Source: Rhodobacter sp.
GTDB lineage: Bacteria > Pseudomonadota > Alphaproteobacteria > Rhodobacterales > Rhodobacteraceae
NCBI GenBank assembly: GCA_027482795.1
Contig: JAIXVS010000194.1
Location: 1-25,628 of the forward strand
DNA: 25,628 nucleotides
Reading direction: 5' to 3'
Shown: positions 1 through 8,276 of the stretch, in pieces
Layout: the number at the start of each line of letters is the position of its first letter
How positions within the stretch are numbered: the stretch's first letter is position 1
The notes under the pieces: model-generated
Told to the model about the DNA's origin: nothing
Databases searched by the model: none
The model's input: only the letters and a program-made list of their open reading frames with translations
Made by a program: the position numbers and the translations under genes

Positions 1-1184
1 CAGCCCGAGCGCCGCGCCGCGAAGGGGTGGATTTTGCCCAGTGGACGGGGCGGCGCTTTTCAGGCGTGGCAGGCGTGCCGCGCCCGCGTGATTGGGAAAG
101 TTATCCCTATCCGTTCATCTATGGCCAAGCCGATGCGACGCTGTTCGATCATCAAAACTGGCGGCAATGCGCGCTGCGGGCGCTGGGGCGGCGCGATTTT
201 GGGGTGCTGACATCAGATTTATATGACAGCGATGATCCGCTGCTCATTGAATATTTGCTGCGATCCATCCTGCCACGGCGCGGCATTGCCGCGCGCGAGG
301 ATGAGGTGCTGCTGACCCTTGGCGCGCAAAACGGGCTGTGGATTGCGGCGCAGTTGCTGCTGGGCGCGGGGCGGCGCGCGGCGGTGGAAAACCCCGGCTA
401 TTCGGGCCTGCGCGGCATTTTGGCGGGGCAAGGCGCGGATGTGACATCTGTTGACATCGACGAAGGCGGCCTTCCGCCCGATGCCATTCCGAAAGGCATT
501 GATGTGGTGTTCACCACCGCCAGCCACCAATGCCCCACCAACGCGACCATGCCGCTGGATCGCCGCGTTTCCCTGCTGGCCGCCGCCGCGCGCGACAATT
601 TTGTGATTGTGGAAGACGATTACGAATTCGAGATGTCTTTTCTAAAACCCGTTTCCCCCGCGCTAAAGTCTTTGGACAGCGAGGGACGGGTGATTTATGT
701 CGGCAGCTTTTCCAAATCGGTCTTTCCGGGGATGCGCCTTGGCTATCTGGTGGGGCCTGCCTCTTTCATCCGCGAGGCGCGGGCCCTGCGCCTGATGCTG
801 CTGCGCCATCCACCTGGCCATATCCAGCGCACCGTGGCCTATTTCCTATCCCTTGGCCATTACGACGCGCTGATCAACCGTATGCGCGCTGCCTATAAAC
901 GCCGCCGTCAGATCATGGCGGACTCCATCGCCGAGGCGGGGCTTACAGTGGCAGGGCAGGGCGGTTTTGGCGGATCAAGCTTTTGGATGCGCGCGCCGCA
1001 GGGCACAGATACCGAGGCGCTGGCGCTGCGCCTGCGCGGGGATGGGGTTTTGATCGAGGCGGGGAAATCCTTCTTCGACCCCGCCCGCCCGCAAAACCAA
1101 TTCTACCGCCTTGGCTATTCGTCGATTGCGCCAGCCAAGATACCCGAAGGCATTGCGCGGATTGCCAAGGCGATCAAGGCTTAG
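1..1184 (+). CDS. tauR: MocR/GntR-family transcriptional regulator, TauR-like (5' partial)
   Basis: The frame is open to the window edge, so the true start and the N-terminal winged-helix DNA-binding domain lie outside; a GTG at 27 is only an internal codon. What remains is the fold-type I aminotransferase-like domain of MocR regulators. It has the YPYPFIYGQ entry motif, the EDDYEFE segment, and the PLP-lysine motif GSFSKSVFPGMRLGY with the lysine codon at 714-716. MocR proteins use PLP or an amine ligand as an effector sensor and are not active aminotransferases. The TauR assignment comes from context: xsc starts 82 bp downstream on the same strand, and in Rhodobacter capsulatus tauR lies between tpa and xsc and activates them. 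I would expect tpa just upstream of the window. The family call is firm; the specific TauR role is inferred. Confidence 0.85.
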   Translation, partial: ARAPRREGVDFAQWTGRRFSGVAGVPRPRDWESYPYPFIYGQADATLFDHQNWRQCALRALGRRDFGVLTSDLYDSDDPLLIEYLLRSILPRRGIAAREDEVLLTLGAQNGLWIAAQLLLGAGRRAAVENPGYSGLRGILAGQGADVTSVDIDEGGLPPDAIPKGIDVVFTTASHQCPTNATMPLDRRVSLLAAAARDNFVIVEDDYEFEMSFLKPVSPALKSLDSEGRVIYVGSFSKSVFPGMRLGYLVGPASFIREARALRLMLLRHPPGHIQRTVAYFLSLGHYDALINRMRAAYKRRRQIMADSIAEAGLTVAGQGGFGGSSFWMRAPQGTDTEALALRLRGDGVLIEAGKSFFDPARPQNQFYRLGYSSIAPAKIPEGIARIAKAIKA

Positions 1185-1217
1185 CTGGCCTTATGCCGCC
1201 CGTACCACTGGCCCTAA
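1185..1217 (+). promoter_or_regulatory. Direct-repeat operator resembling TauR boxes upstream of xsc
   Basis: Two near-identical decamers lie in the tauR-xsc gap: CTGGCCTTAT at 1185-1194 and CTGGCCCTAA at 1208-1217. Their starts are 23 bp apart, about two helical turns. MocR regulators typically bind two direct repeats, and the R. capsulatus TauR box, as I recall it, is CTGGACYTAA, which differs mainly by A to C at position 5. The second copy lies about 50 bp before the xsc ATG. It could overlap the -35 region of a promoter whose -10 may be CATAAG at 1236-1241, which fits an activator site. The repeats are visible; their identity as a TauR site is inference. Confidence 0.55.
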
Positions 1218-1266
1218 GCCCCGCGCGCAGCAACGCATAAGGTGCCGCAAAACAGGAGTGCGCCCC

Positions 1267-3033
1267 ATGAAAATGACCACCGAAGAAGCCTTTGTTAAAG
1301 TGTTGCAAATGCATGGCATCACCGATGCTTTTGGCATTATCGGGTCGGCCTTTATGCCGATTTCCGATTTGTTCCCGCGTGCTGGCATCAATTTTTGGGA
1401 TTGCGCGCATGAAGGGTCGGGCGGGATGATGGCCGATGGCTACACCCGTGCGTCGGGCCGTATGTCGATGATGATCGCGCAAAACGGGCCGGGGATTACC
1501 AATTTTGTCACCGCCGTCAAAACCGCCTATTGGAACCACACGCCCTTGCTGCTGGTCACCCCGCAGGCGGCGAATAAAACCATCGGCATGGGCGGCTTTC
1601 AAGAGGTCGAGCAGATGGCCCTGTTCAAAGACATGGTCGCTTATCAAGAAGAGGTGCGCGATCCTTCCCGCGTGGCCGAGGTGCTGAACCGCGTGATCTT
1701 GAACGCCCGCCGCACCAGTGCCCCCGCTCAAATCAATATGCCGCGCGATTATTGGACGCAGGTCATTGATATCAACCTGCCCGCTATGGTCGAATTTGAA
1801 CGCCCATCGGGCGGCGATGCGGCGCTGTCGCAGGCGGCGGAACTTCTGTCATCCGCCAAGTTTCCCGTTATTCTAAACGGCGCAGGCGTGGTGCTGGGCG
1901 CGGCCATTCCCGATGCGATGGCGCTGGCTGAACGCCTCGATGCGCCCGTTTGTGTGGGCTATCAGCACAATGATGCCGCCCCCGCATCCCACCCGCTGTT
2001 CGTTGGCCCCTTGGGATACAATGGCAGCAAGGCCGCGATGGAGCTGATCAAACAGGCCGATGTGGTGCTGTGCCTTGGCACGCGCCTAAACCCGTTTTCC
2101 ACCCTGCCAGGCTATGGTCTGGACTATTGGCCAACCAGCGCCAAGATCATCCAAGTTGATATCAACCCCGCCCGCATTGGCCTGACCAAACCTGTAACTG
2201 TGGGCATTGTGGGCGATGCGGCCGCGGTTGCGCGCGGGATTTTGGCACGCCTTACCCCCCATGCAGGCGAGGCAGGCCGCGATGCCCGCCGCGCCACCAT
2301 CGCGCAAACCAAATCCGCTTGGGCGCAGGCGCTGTCATCCATGGATCACGAGGATGACGATGAAGGCACCACATGGAACCAGCGCGCCCGCGCCGCCAAG
2401 CCCGATTGGATGAGCCCCCGCATGGCATGGCGCGCTATCCAAGCCGCCCTGCCGCGCGAGGCGATCATCTCGTCCGACATTGGCAACAACTGCGCCATTG
2501 GCAATGCCTACCCCAGCTTTGACGAAGGGCGCAAATATCTGGCACCGGGTCTGTTTGGCCCTTGCGGTTACGGTCTGCCCGCCGTTGTGGGTGCAAAAAT
2601 CGCCTGCCCCGATGTGCCTGTGGTGGGCTTTTCGGGCGACGGCGCGTTCGGCATTGCGGTGACGGAGCTTACCGCCATTGGCCGCCCCGAATGGCCAGCG
2701 GTCACACAAGTGGTGTTCCGCAATTACCAATGGGGCGCGGAAAAGCGCAATTCGACCCTGTGGTATGATGATAACTTTGTCGGCACCGAACTGGATACGC
2801 AGGTTTCCTATGCAGGCATCGCGCGCGCTTGCGGGCTGCAAGGCGTGGTCGCCCGCACGATGGAGGAGTTGACCGCCGCCCTAAAACAAGCGATCGAAGA
2901 TCAAAAGGCAGGCAAAACCACCCTGATCGAGGCGATGATCAACCAAGAACTGGGCGAGCCTTTCCGCCGCGATGCGATGAAAAAGCCTGTCGCGGTGGCG
3001 GGAATTTCCGCCGCCGACATGGCCGCCGAATGA
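1267..3033 (+). CDS. xsc: Sulfoacetaldehyde acetyltransferase (Xsc)
   Basis: This ThDP-dependent enzyme converts sulfoacetaldehyde plus phosphate to acetyl phosphate and sulfite, the desulfonation step of taurine and related C2-sulfonate breakdown in the cytoplasm. The 588-residue product matches the family length. It shows the N-terminal catalytic glutamate in DCAHEGSGG (Glu49), the NGPGITN segment, the GGFQEVEQM region, and a C-terminal ThDP/Mg motif running from GDG (457-459) to Asn486 in FRNYQWGAEKRN, which is highly typical of Xsc. I chose ATG 1267 because AGGAG at 1254-1258 lies 8 bases before it; longer in-frame versions run into the regulator gene. The stop overlaps the next start (ATGA at 3030-3033), so translation is coupled to the exporter gene. 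Confidence 0.95.
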   Translation: MKMTTEEAFVKVLQMHGITDAFGIIGSAFMPISDLFPRAGINFWDCAHEGSGGMMADGYTRASGRMSMMIAQNGPGITNFVTAVKTAYWNHTPLLLVTPQAANKTIGMGGFQEVEQMALFKDMVAYQEEVRDPSRVAEVLNRVILNARRTSAPAQINMPRDYWTQVIDINLPAMVEFERPSGGDAALSQAAELLSSAKFPVILNGAGVVLGAAIPDAMALAERLDAPVCVGYQHNDAAPASHPLFVGPLGYNGSKAAMELIKQADVVLCLGTRLNPFSTLPGYGLDYWPTSAKIIQVDINPARIGLTKPVTVGIVGDAAAVARGILARLTPHAGEAGRDARRATIAQTKSAWAQALSSMDHEDDDEGTTWNQRARAAKPDWMSPRMAWRAIQAALPREAIISSDIGNNCAIGNAYPSFDEGRKYLAPGLFGPCGYGLPAVVGAKIACPDVPVVGFSGDGAFGIAVTELTAIGRPEWPAVTQVVFRNYQWGAEKRNSTLWYDDNFVGTELDTQVSYAGIARACGLQGVVARTMEELTAALKQAIEDQKAGKTTLIEAMINQELGEPFRRDAMKKPVAVAGISAADMAAE

Positions 3034-3773
3034 CCCTGCCATTCGATTTATCGCCAATGGCCGCGCTCTATATGGGCGCGGTCTTTTTGCTCGCGGCCTT
3101 TGTACGCGGCTATTCGGGCTTTGGCTTTTCGGCGCTGGTGGTGTCGGCCTCGGCGCTGGTCACCAACCCTTTGTATTTCGCGGCCGTCGTGATGTTTTGC
3201 GAATTTGGCCTGACCTTTCAGCAATGGCGCGGCATCTCGCGCGATGTGCGCTGGCCGCTGGTTTGGGTGCTGCTGGGCGGTGCGGTGATTGGCCTGCCCT
3301 TGGGTCTGGCGGTGATAACGCAAGTGCCCGTGGATACCGTGCGCGCCGTGGTCGCGCTTTACGTGCTGGCCATGTGCGCCGTGCTGCTGCGCGGCTGGGT
3401 CTTGCCCAGCCAAGGCCTGCCCGCAACGGGGGCGGTGGGGGTGTTTGCTGGGGCGGCCAATGCCGTGGGCATGGCAGGCCTGCCCGTGGCCAGTTTCTTT
3501 ACCGCGCAGTCCATGCCTGCAAACGCTTTTCGCTCCACGCTGATTGCCTATTTCGCCATACTGGATATCTTCTCGGCCCCGCTGATGTGGTGGCACGGCA
3601 TGGTCACATGGGACACGGTCTATGCCGCAGCCCTCTCCGCACCTATCATCGTGTTCGGGGTCTGGGTCGGCGGGCGGCAATTTCTGCGCGTCGCCCCGTC
3701 TGATTTCCGCCGCTTTGCCATTGGGCTGCTGGCGGTGCTGGCGCTAATCGGTCTGGCCAAGGCGGTGATCTGA
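3030..3773 (+). CDS. tauE: TauE/SafE-family membrane exporter (probable sulfite exporter)
   Basis: A 247-residue, very hydrophobic protein with about seven or eight membrane segments. It carries the TauE/SafE (DUF81) signature near the N terminus, FVRGYSGFGFSALVV, and a second half-repeat around GVFAGAANAVGMAGLPVASFF. Family members export sulfite or organosulfur acids, and a location directly after xsc, which releases sulfite, supports sulfite export from the cytoplasm. The start ATG overlaps the xsc stop (ATGA), and its own stop overlaps the next start (TGATG, 3771-3775), so the gene lies inside a tightly coupled operon. The substrate is inferred from context, since TauE/SafE members differ in specificity. 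Confidence 0.85.
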   Translation: MTLPFDLSPMAALYMGAVFLLAAFVRGYSGFGFSALVVSASALVTNPLYFAAVVMFCEFGLTFQQWRGISRDVRWPLVWVLLGGAVIGLPLGLAVITQVPVDTVRAVVALYVLAMCAVLLRGWVLPSQGLPATGAVGVFAGAANAVGMAGLPVASFFTAQSMPANAFRSTLIAYFAILDIFSAPLMWWHGMVTWDTVYAAALSAPIIVFGVWVGGRQFLRVAPSDFRRFAIGLLAVLALIGLAKAVI

Positions 3774-4732
3774 TGCTGCTGGTGGTCAATGCTGGGTCAT
3801 CCTCGGTCAAACTCGCGCTGTTCGACGGGGGCGATATGGTCGCCGCCCATAACGTGGCGCAGCTGCCCGCAGGTGGTCATGCCGAAGCACTGGCGCAGGG
3901 ATTGGCGTCCTTGGGCGCGCCGCCCCTCACGGCAGCTGCCCACCGCGTGGTACATGGCGGCGATGGCCTGACCGCAACGCAAGCGATCACGCCCGCAATC
4001 CATGCCCAAATCACCGCCGCCGTGCCGCTGGCCCCCCTGCACAACCCTGCGGGTCTGGCCTGCATTGACGCCATCGCGCGCCTACACCCAGACCTGCCGC
4101 AATATGCCGCCTTTGACACGGCGTTTCATGCAACCATCCCGCCGCAGGAATACAGCTATGCCATTCCTGCGGATCAAGGCCTGCGCCGCTACGGGTTTCA
4201 CGGCCTGTCCTATGCCAGCATGGTGCGCCGCCTACACGCCAAACTTCCCCGCCGCCTGCTGGGGATGCACCTTGGCAATGGCGCATCCCTGTGTGCGATA
4301 TTGGACGGGCGTTCTATCGCCACCACCATGGGCCATTCCCCGCAAGATGGGCTGATGATGGGCACACGCGCTGGCGCAATTGACAGCGCCGCCGTGCTAA
4401 CCCTTGCCCGCCGCCACGGCATCGACGGGGCCGAAGCGCTGCTCAACCGCCAATCGGGCCTGCTGGCCCTATCAGGCAGTAACGACATGCGCCACGCCAC
4501 GCCCCACGCCCGCGCCATGTTCACCCATGCCGTGATCCGCCACGCGGGTGCGATGATCGCGTTGATGGGTGGGCTGGATGCCGTCGCCTTTTCAGGCGGC
4601 ATTGGCGAAAATGACGCGCAGTTGCGCGAGGCAATAACGGCGGCGCTAGCCTTTCTGGGCCCGTTCGATACCCATATTCTACCCGCCGAGGAGGAACGCC
4701 AAATCGCGCTAGATGTCGCCGCGCTGATGTAG
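3773..4732 (+). CDS. ackA: Acetate kinase (compact form)
   Basis: Interconverts acetyl phosphate + ADP with acetate + ATP. All major family motifs are present: NAGSSSVK at the N terminus, HRVVHGG with the active-site arginine, PLAPLHNP, FDTAFH with the catalytic aspartate, HLGNGAS with the phosphate-binding histidine, GLMMGTRAGAID, and SGGIGEND. The C-terminal PAEEERQIALD corresponds to the conserved NEE-x3-A-D segment. At 319 residues it is well below the usual roughly 390-400, mostly through shortening in the small middle segments and before the C terminus, not through loss of catalytic motifs. Its ATG overlaps the tauE stop. In this operon its natural substrate would be the acetyl phosphate made by Xsc, yielding ATP and acetate; no phosphotransacetylase gene is in the window. 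Confidence 0.9.
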   Translation: MLLVVNAGSSSVKLALFDGGDMVAAHNVAQLPAGGHAEALAQGLASLGAPPLTAAAHRVVHGGDGLTATQAITPAIHAQITAAVPLAPLHNPAGLACIDAIARLHPDLPQYAAFDTAFHATIPPQEYSYAIPADQGLRRYGFHGLSYASMVRRLHAKLPRRLLGMHLGNGASLCAILDGRSIATTMGHSPQDGLMMGTRAGAIDSAAVLTLARRHGIDGAEALLNRQSGLLALSGSNDMRHATPHARAMFTHAVIRHAGAMIALMGGLDAVAFSGGIGENDAQLREAITAALAFLGPFDTHILPAEEERQIALDVAALM

Positions 4733-4820
4733 GGGCTTTGCACAATCTTGCGTAGGATCGTCGCAGGTATCGCCACGCTTACCCCACGTATTTGCCGTGC
4801 CCGAAGTAACGGATCACCCA

Positions 4821-4885
4821 CCCGCTTCCTAACTCCCCAAATACCTTCTGGGGGAGCGAAGCGGGGGGCGGAAAGCCCCCCTTTT
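4821..4885. repeat. Half copy of the intergenic palindrome family
   Basis: The sequence from cccgcttcct through an aaata-ccttctggggg block to the terminal GC hairpin aligns with the right half of the full palindromes at 8256-8407, 15574-15722 and 20721-20853. The left half is absent. The surrounding 4733-4950 gap, 218 bases between ackA and the next gene, holds this remnant and its terminator; I see nothing else in it. Confidence 0.6.
4863..4885 (+). terminator. Rho-independent terminator after the xsc-tauE-ackA operon
   Basis: A perfect 7-bp stem GGGGGGC (4863-4869) / GCCCCCC (4875-4881) with loop GGAAA is followed by TTTT (4882-4885). It forms the outer end of the half palindrome and lies 130 bases after the ackA stop. 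Confidence 0.75.
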
Positions 4886-4953
4886 CACGGCAAGTCCAGC
4901 GCTTTGGCCTTGCCAGATCATTGTGCCGCGATAATCTGGCCCAAAGGTGAATG

Positions 4954-5826
4954 ATGAGCCCAGACCAAACCGCCCTATCCCTGCCCATTTGGCGCGGCAC
5001 GCCGCGCCTGTCCGTCCTGTCGGGCGGGATCACAAATGTCAATTTCCGCGTCACGGATGATAGCGGCGATTATGTGGTGCGCATTGGCGATGACATTCCC
5101 GTGCACCACATATCGCGCGCGGGCGAACTTGCCGCCAGTATCGCAGCCCATGCTGCGGGCGTCTCGCCAGCGGTCATCCACCACGCCCCGCGCGTGTTGG
5201 TGATCGGCTTTGTCCACGGGCGCACCATGACGCCCGCCGATTTTCAAGATGACGCCCTGCGCCATCAGGCGGTTGACTTGATCGCCCGCGCGCACCGCGA
5301 CATCCCGCTGCATCTGCGCGGCAGCGCACAGGCGTTTTGGGTGTTTCATGTGCTGCGCGATTATGCCGCGCGGCTGATGGACGAGGGTCACGCCCGCGCC
5401 GCAGACCTTCGCGCGCTGATGCAGCAGGCCCAAATATTGGAACGCGCAACCCAGCCCATCGACATGGTCTTTGGCCATAACGACCTGCTTGCGGGCAATT
5501 TCATCCATGATGGCGCGCGGCTGTGGCTGATTGATTGGGATTATGCAGGCTGGGGCAGCCCGCTCTTCGATCTTGGCGGATTTGCCGCCAACATGGGCCT
5601 AACCCCGCCCCAAGAAACCCAAATGCTGGCGCAATACTACGGCACCATCCCCGCAGATCTTCCCCGCCGATACGCCGCGATGAAAGCCGCCGCCGCCCTG
5701 CGCGAGGCGCTTTGGGCCATGGTCTCGCAGCACCATTCCGCCCTTGATTTCGACTATGCCGCCTATGCGAGCACCTGCCTTGATACCTACCACGCCGCCT
5801 ATTCCCAATTTGAAGGAACGCCATGA
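4954..5826 (+). CDS. Choline/ethanolamine kinase-family phosphotransferase
   Basis: A 290-residue cytoplasmic kinase-like protein. It has a glycine-rich ATP loop (SGGITNVNFRV, near residue 25), a family Brenner catalytic motif GHNDLLAGNFI (about 173-183), and the metal-binding LIDWDYAG segment (about 193-200). These features fit choline/ethanolamine kinases (LicA-like) within the aminoglycoside-phosphotransferase superfamily. ATG 4954 is preferred over ATG 4951 because the AAAGG at 4943-4947 is then 6 bases away instead of 3. The stop overlaps the next start (ATGA, 5823-5826), so it is translationally coupled to the dimethylglycine/sarcosine dehydrogenase-type gene. Both gene types act on choline-derived compounds in their families, which suggests choline or amino-alcohol metabolism, but the true acceptor cannot be read from the sequence. 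Confidence 0.8.
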   Translation: MSPDQTALSLPIWRGTPRLSVLSGGITNVNFRVTDDSGDYVVRIGDDIPVHHISRAGELAASIAAHAAGVSPAVIHHAPRVLVIGFVHGRTMTPADFQDDALRHQAVDLIARAHRDIPLHLRGSAQAFWVFHVLRDYAARLMDEGHARAADLRALMQQAQILERATQPIDMVFGHNDLLAGNFIHDGARLWLIDWDYAGWGSPLFDLGGFAANMGLTPPQETQMLAQYYGTIPADLPRRYAAMKAAAALREALWAMVSQHHSALDFDYAAYASTCLDTYHAAYSQFEGTP

Positions 5827-8252
5827 AAACCCTGCCCACATCTGCCCGCGCCATCGTTATCGGGGGCGGGATCATCGGCGCATCGACCGCCTACCACTTG
5901 GGCAAAATCATGGACGAGGTTGTCCTGCTAGAGCGTAAAAAGCTGACCTCTGGCACCACCTTTCATGCCGCTGGCCTTGTGGGGCAGTTGCGCACATCAG
6001 CCAATATCACCCAGCTTTTGGGCTATTCGGTCGAGCTGTATAAAAACTTACAGGCAGAAACAGGCCTGCAAACGGGCTGGAAAATGAATGGCGGCCTGCG
6101 CCTTGCCTGTAATGCAGATCGCTGGATCGAGGTGAAACGCCAAGCCACCACCGCCGCCAGTTTTGGCCTTGAAATGCATCTTCTCACCCCGCGCGAGGCG
6201 CAAGACCTGTGGCCGCTGATGGATATCTCCGATCTTGTCGGCGCGGCCTATCTTCCAACCGATGGGCAAGCGAACCCGTCTGATATCACCCAAAGTCTGG
6301 CCAAAGGCGCGCGCATGTCAGGGGTGCAGATATTCGAAGATACGACCGTCACGCGCATCATCACCCATCTGGGCCGCGTCACTGGGGTGGAAACCGAATT
6401 TGGAACGATCCAATGCGATAAGGTGATCCTCTGCGCAGGCCAATGGACGCGCACCTTGGCGGCAATCGTGGGGGTCAATGTGCCGCTCGTCTCGGTCGAA
6501 CATCAATATATGATCACCGAGAAAATCGACGGCGTCACCCCAAACCTGCCCACCCTGCGCGACCCCGACAGGCGCACCTATTGGAAGGAAGAGGTCGGCG
6601 GTCTTGTCTGGGGCGGGTACGAGCCAAACCCGAAACCTTGGGCCATAAATGGCATTCCCGAAGGGTTCCATTTCGATCTGTTGACATCAGATTTTGACCA
6701 TTACAGCCAGTTCATGGATGATGCGATTGCCCGCGTGCCAGCGCTGGCATCGGCAGGGGTAAAACAACTGCTTAACGGCCCCGAAAGCTTTACCCCCGAT
6801 GGCAATTTCATCTTGGGCGAGGCACCAGAATTGAACGGCCTGTTCATCGGCGCGGGGTTTAACGCCTTTGGCATCGCCTCTGGCGGCGGCGCGGGCATGG
6901 CGCTGGCGGAATGGGCGGCCACGGGGGCTGCGCCCTATGATCTGTGGCCCGTTGATATTCGCCGCTTTGGCCGCGCCCATACCAGCACGCCTTGGGTGCG
7001 CGCCCGCACGCTGGAAGCCTACGGCAAGCATTACACCATTGCTTGGCCGTCGGAAGAAATGCAAACCGCGCGCCCCACACGCCGCAGCCCGCTTTATGCG
7101 CACCTAGAACAGGCAGGCGCCGTGTTTGGCGAGAAAATGGGATGGGAGCGGCCCAATTGGTTTGGCCCTGCGGGCGCGAAAGATGGCTATTCCTTTGCCC
7201 GCCCCAATTGGTTTGATGCCGTTGGGCGCGAACATAAAGCCGCGCGCGAGGCGGCGGTGCTCATTGACCAAACCTCCTTTGCGAAATTTGTTCTGCAAGG
7301 GCCAGATGCCGAAGCCGCCCTATCGCATATCGCCGCCAACCGCGTTGATCGGCCCGTGGGCAGCCTGATCTACACCCAAATGCTGAACGACAAAGGCGGG
7401 ATCGAGGCGGATGTTACAGTTGTACGCCTGTCCCATGACAGCTATTATATCGTCACAGGCACAGGCTTTGCCACGCGCGATTTTCATTGGATATCCAAGG
7501 GCCTAACAGGGTTTAATGCCACGCTGACCGATATCACCTCGTCCAATTCTGTTCTCTCCCTGATGGGCCCGCGCGCGCGCGATATTCTAACCCGAGTCTG
7601 CCCTGACGATATATCTAACGCCGCTTTCCCTTTTGCCACGGCGCGCCATATCTCGGTTGCGGGTTGCACGGTGATGGCGTTGCGTGTCACCTATGTGGGC
7701 GAACTTGGCTGGGAATTGCATTTCCCTGCCGATATGGCGGTAACCGTCTATACCGCGCTGATGGCGGCAGGGGCGGGCGATGGGCTGGTCAACGCAGGCT
7801 ACCGCGCCATCGAAACCCTGCGGCTGGAAAAGGGTTACCGCGCATGGGGCGCGGAAATTGGCCCCGATCACACGCCCATCGAATCGGGGCTGGCATGGGC
7901 CTGCAAACTGAAAACCGATCAAGCCTTTCGCGGCCGCGCCGCGCTGCAAGCGCAGGTTGCGGGCGGGGTGAATAAGCTGCTTGCCTGCTTTACCGTGGAT
8001 GATCCATCCGTCACCCTGCTGGGGCGCGAGACGATATATCGCGATGGTCAGCGCGTGGGCTGGCTCGCCTCTGGCGGCTATGGTCATACACTGGGCAAGG
8101 CGATTGGATACGGATTTATCCGCACTAAGAACGTGGCAGAAGATTTTGTTTTATCAGGAAAATATGAATTAGACGTGGCCGCCACGCGCGTGCCTGCCAC
8201 CGTGCATCTGGCCCCGCTTTATGATCCCAAAGGGGAAAAGATACGCGCCTAA
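5823..8252 (+). CDS. FAD-dependent oxidoreductase with GcvT domain, dimethylglycine/sarcosine dehydrogenase family
   Basis: An 809-residue two-part enzyme. The N-terminal DAO-type FAD domain has the GGGIIGAS dinucleotide motif (14-21), Glu37 at the end of the second strand, and TFHAAGLVGQLR with His48 at the position where dimethylglycine dehydrogenase binds FAD covalently. A bridging segment with repeated RPNWF follows (about 440-465). From about 470 it is GcvT-like: LMGPRARDIL, VTYVGELGWELH, YRAIETLRLEKGYRAWGAEI and a C-terminal barrel ending near PLYDPKGEKIRA. This architecture demethylates dimethylglycine or sarcosine and hands the one-carbon unit to tetrahydrofolate. The exact N-methyl substrate is uncertain. 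The gene is coupled to the upstream kinase by ATGA, and its transcript ends in the palindrome at 8256-8407. Confidence 0.88.
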   Translation: MKTLPTSARAIVIGGGIIGASTAYHLGKIMDEVVLLERKKLTSGTTFHAAGLVGQLRTSANITQLLGYSVELYKNLQAETGLQTGWKMNGGLRLACNADRWIEVKRQATTAASFGLEMHLLTPREAQDLWPLMDISDLVGAAYLPTDGQANPSDITQSLAKGARMSGVQIFEDTTVTRIITHLGRVTGVETEFGTIQCDKVILCAGQWTRTLAAIVGVNVPLVSVEHQYMITEKIDGVTPNLPTLRDPDRRTYWKEEVGGLVWGGYEPNPKPWAINGIPEGFHFDLLTSDFDHYSQFMDDAIARVPALASAGVKQLLNGPESFTPDGNFILGEAPELNGLFIGAGFNAFGIASGGGAGMALAEWAATGAAPYDLWPVDIRRFGRAHTSTPWVRARTLEAYGKHYTIAWPSEEMQTARPTRRSPLYAHLEQAGAVFGEKMGWERPNWFGPAGAKDGYSFARPNWFDAVGREHKAAREAAVLIDQTSFAKFVLQGPDAEAALSHIAANRVDRPVGSLIYTQMLNDKGGIEADVTVVRLSHDSYYIVTGTGFATRDFHWISKGLTGFNATLTDITSSNSVLSLMGPRARDILTRVCPDDISNAAFPFATARHISVAGCTVMALRVTYVGELGWELHFPADMAVTVYTALMAAGAGDGLVNAGYRAIETLRLEKGYRAWGAEIGPDHTPIESGLAWACKLKTDQAFRGRAALQAQVAGGVNKLLACFTVDDPSVTLLGRETIYRDGQRVGWLASGGYGHTLGKAIGYGFIRTKNVAEDFVLSGKYELDVAATRVPATVHLAPLYDPKGEKIRA

Positions 8253-8276
8253 GAAAGGGGGCGTATGCCGCCCCCT
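8251..8276 (-). terminator. Terminator for the minus-strand LDT-GH3 operon (left end of palindrome)
   Basis: An 8-bp stem AGGGGGCG (8256-8263) / CGCCCCCT (8269-8276) with a 5-base loop. Read on the minus strand, it is followed by TTTCTT, a U-rich tail. It therefore serves the minus-strand gene even though it lies next to the plus-strand stop. Confidence 0.55.

Noticed and set aside
1189..1242. Inverted repeat CCTTATGC (1189-1196) / GCATAAGG (1235-1242) as a terminator after tauR
   Set aside because: The arms are 38 bases apart, no U tract follows, and the left arm overlaps the stronger direct-repeat operator candidate; it may be chance.
4210..4821. A 203-codon open frame on the - strand opposite ackA
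   Set aside because: Ser/Ala/Arg-rich shadow of the acetate kinase frame.
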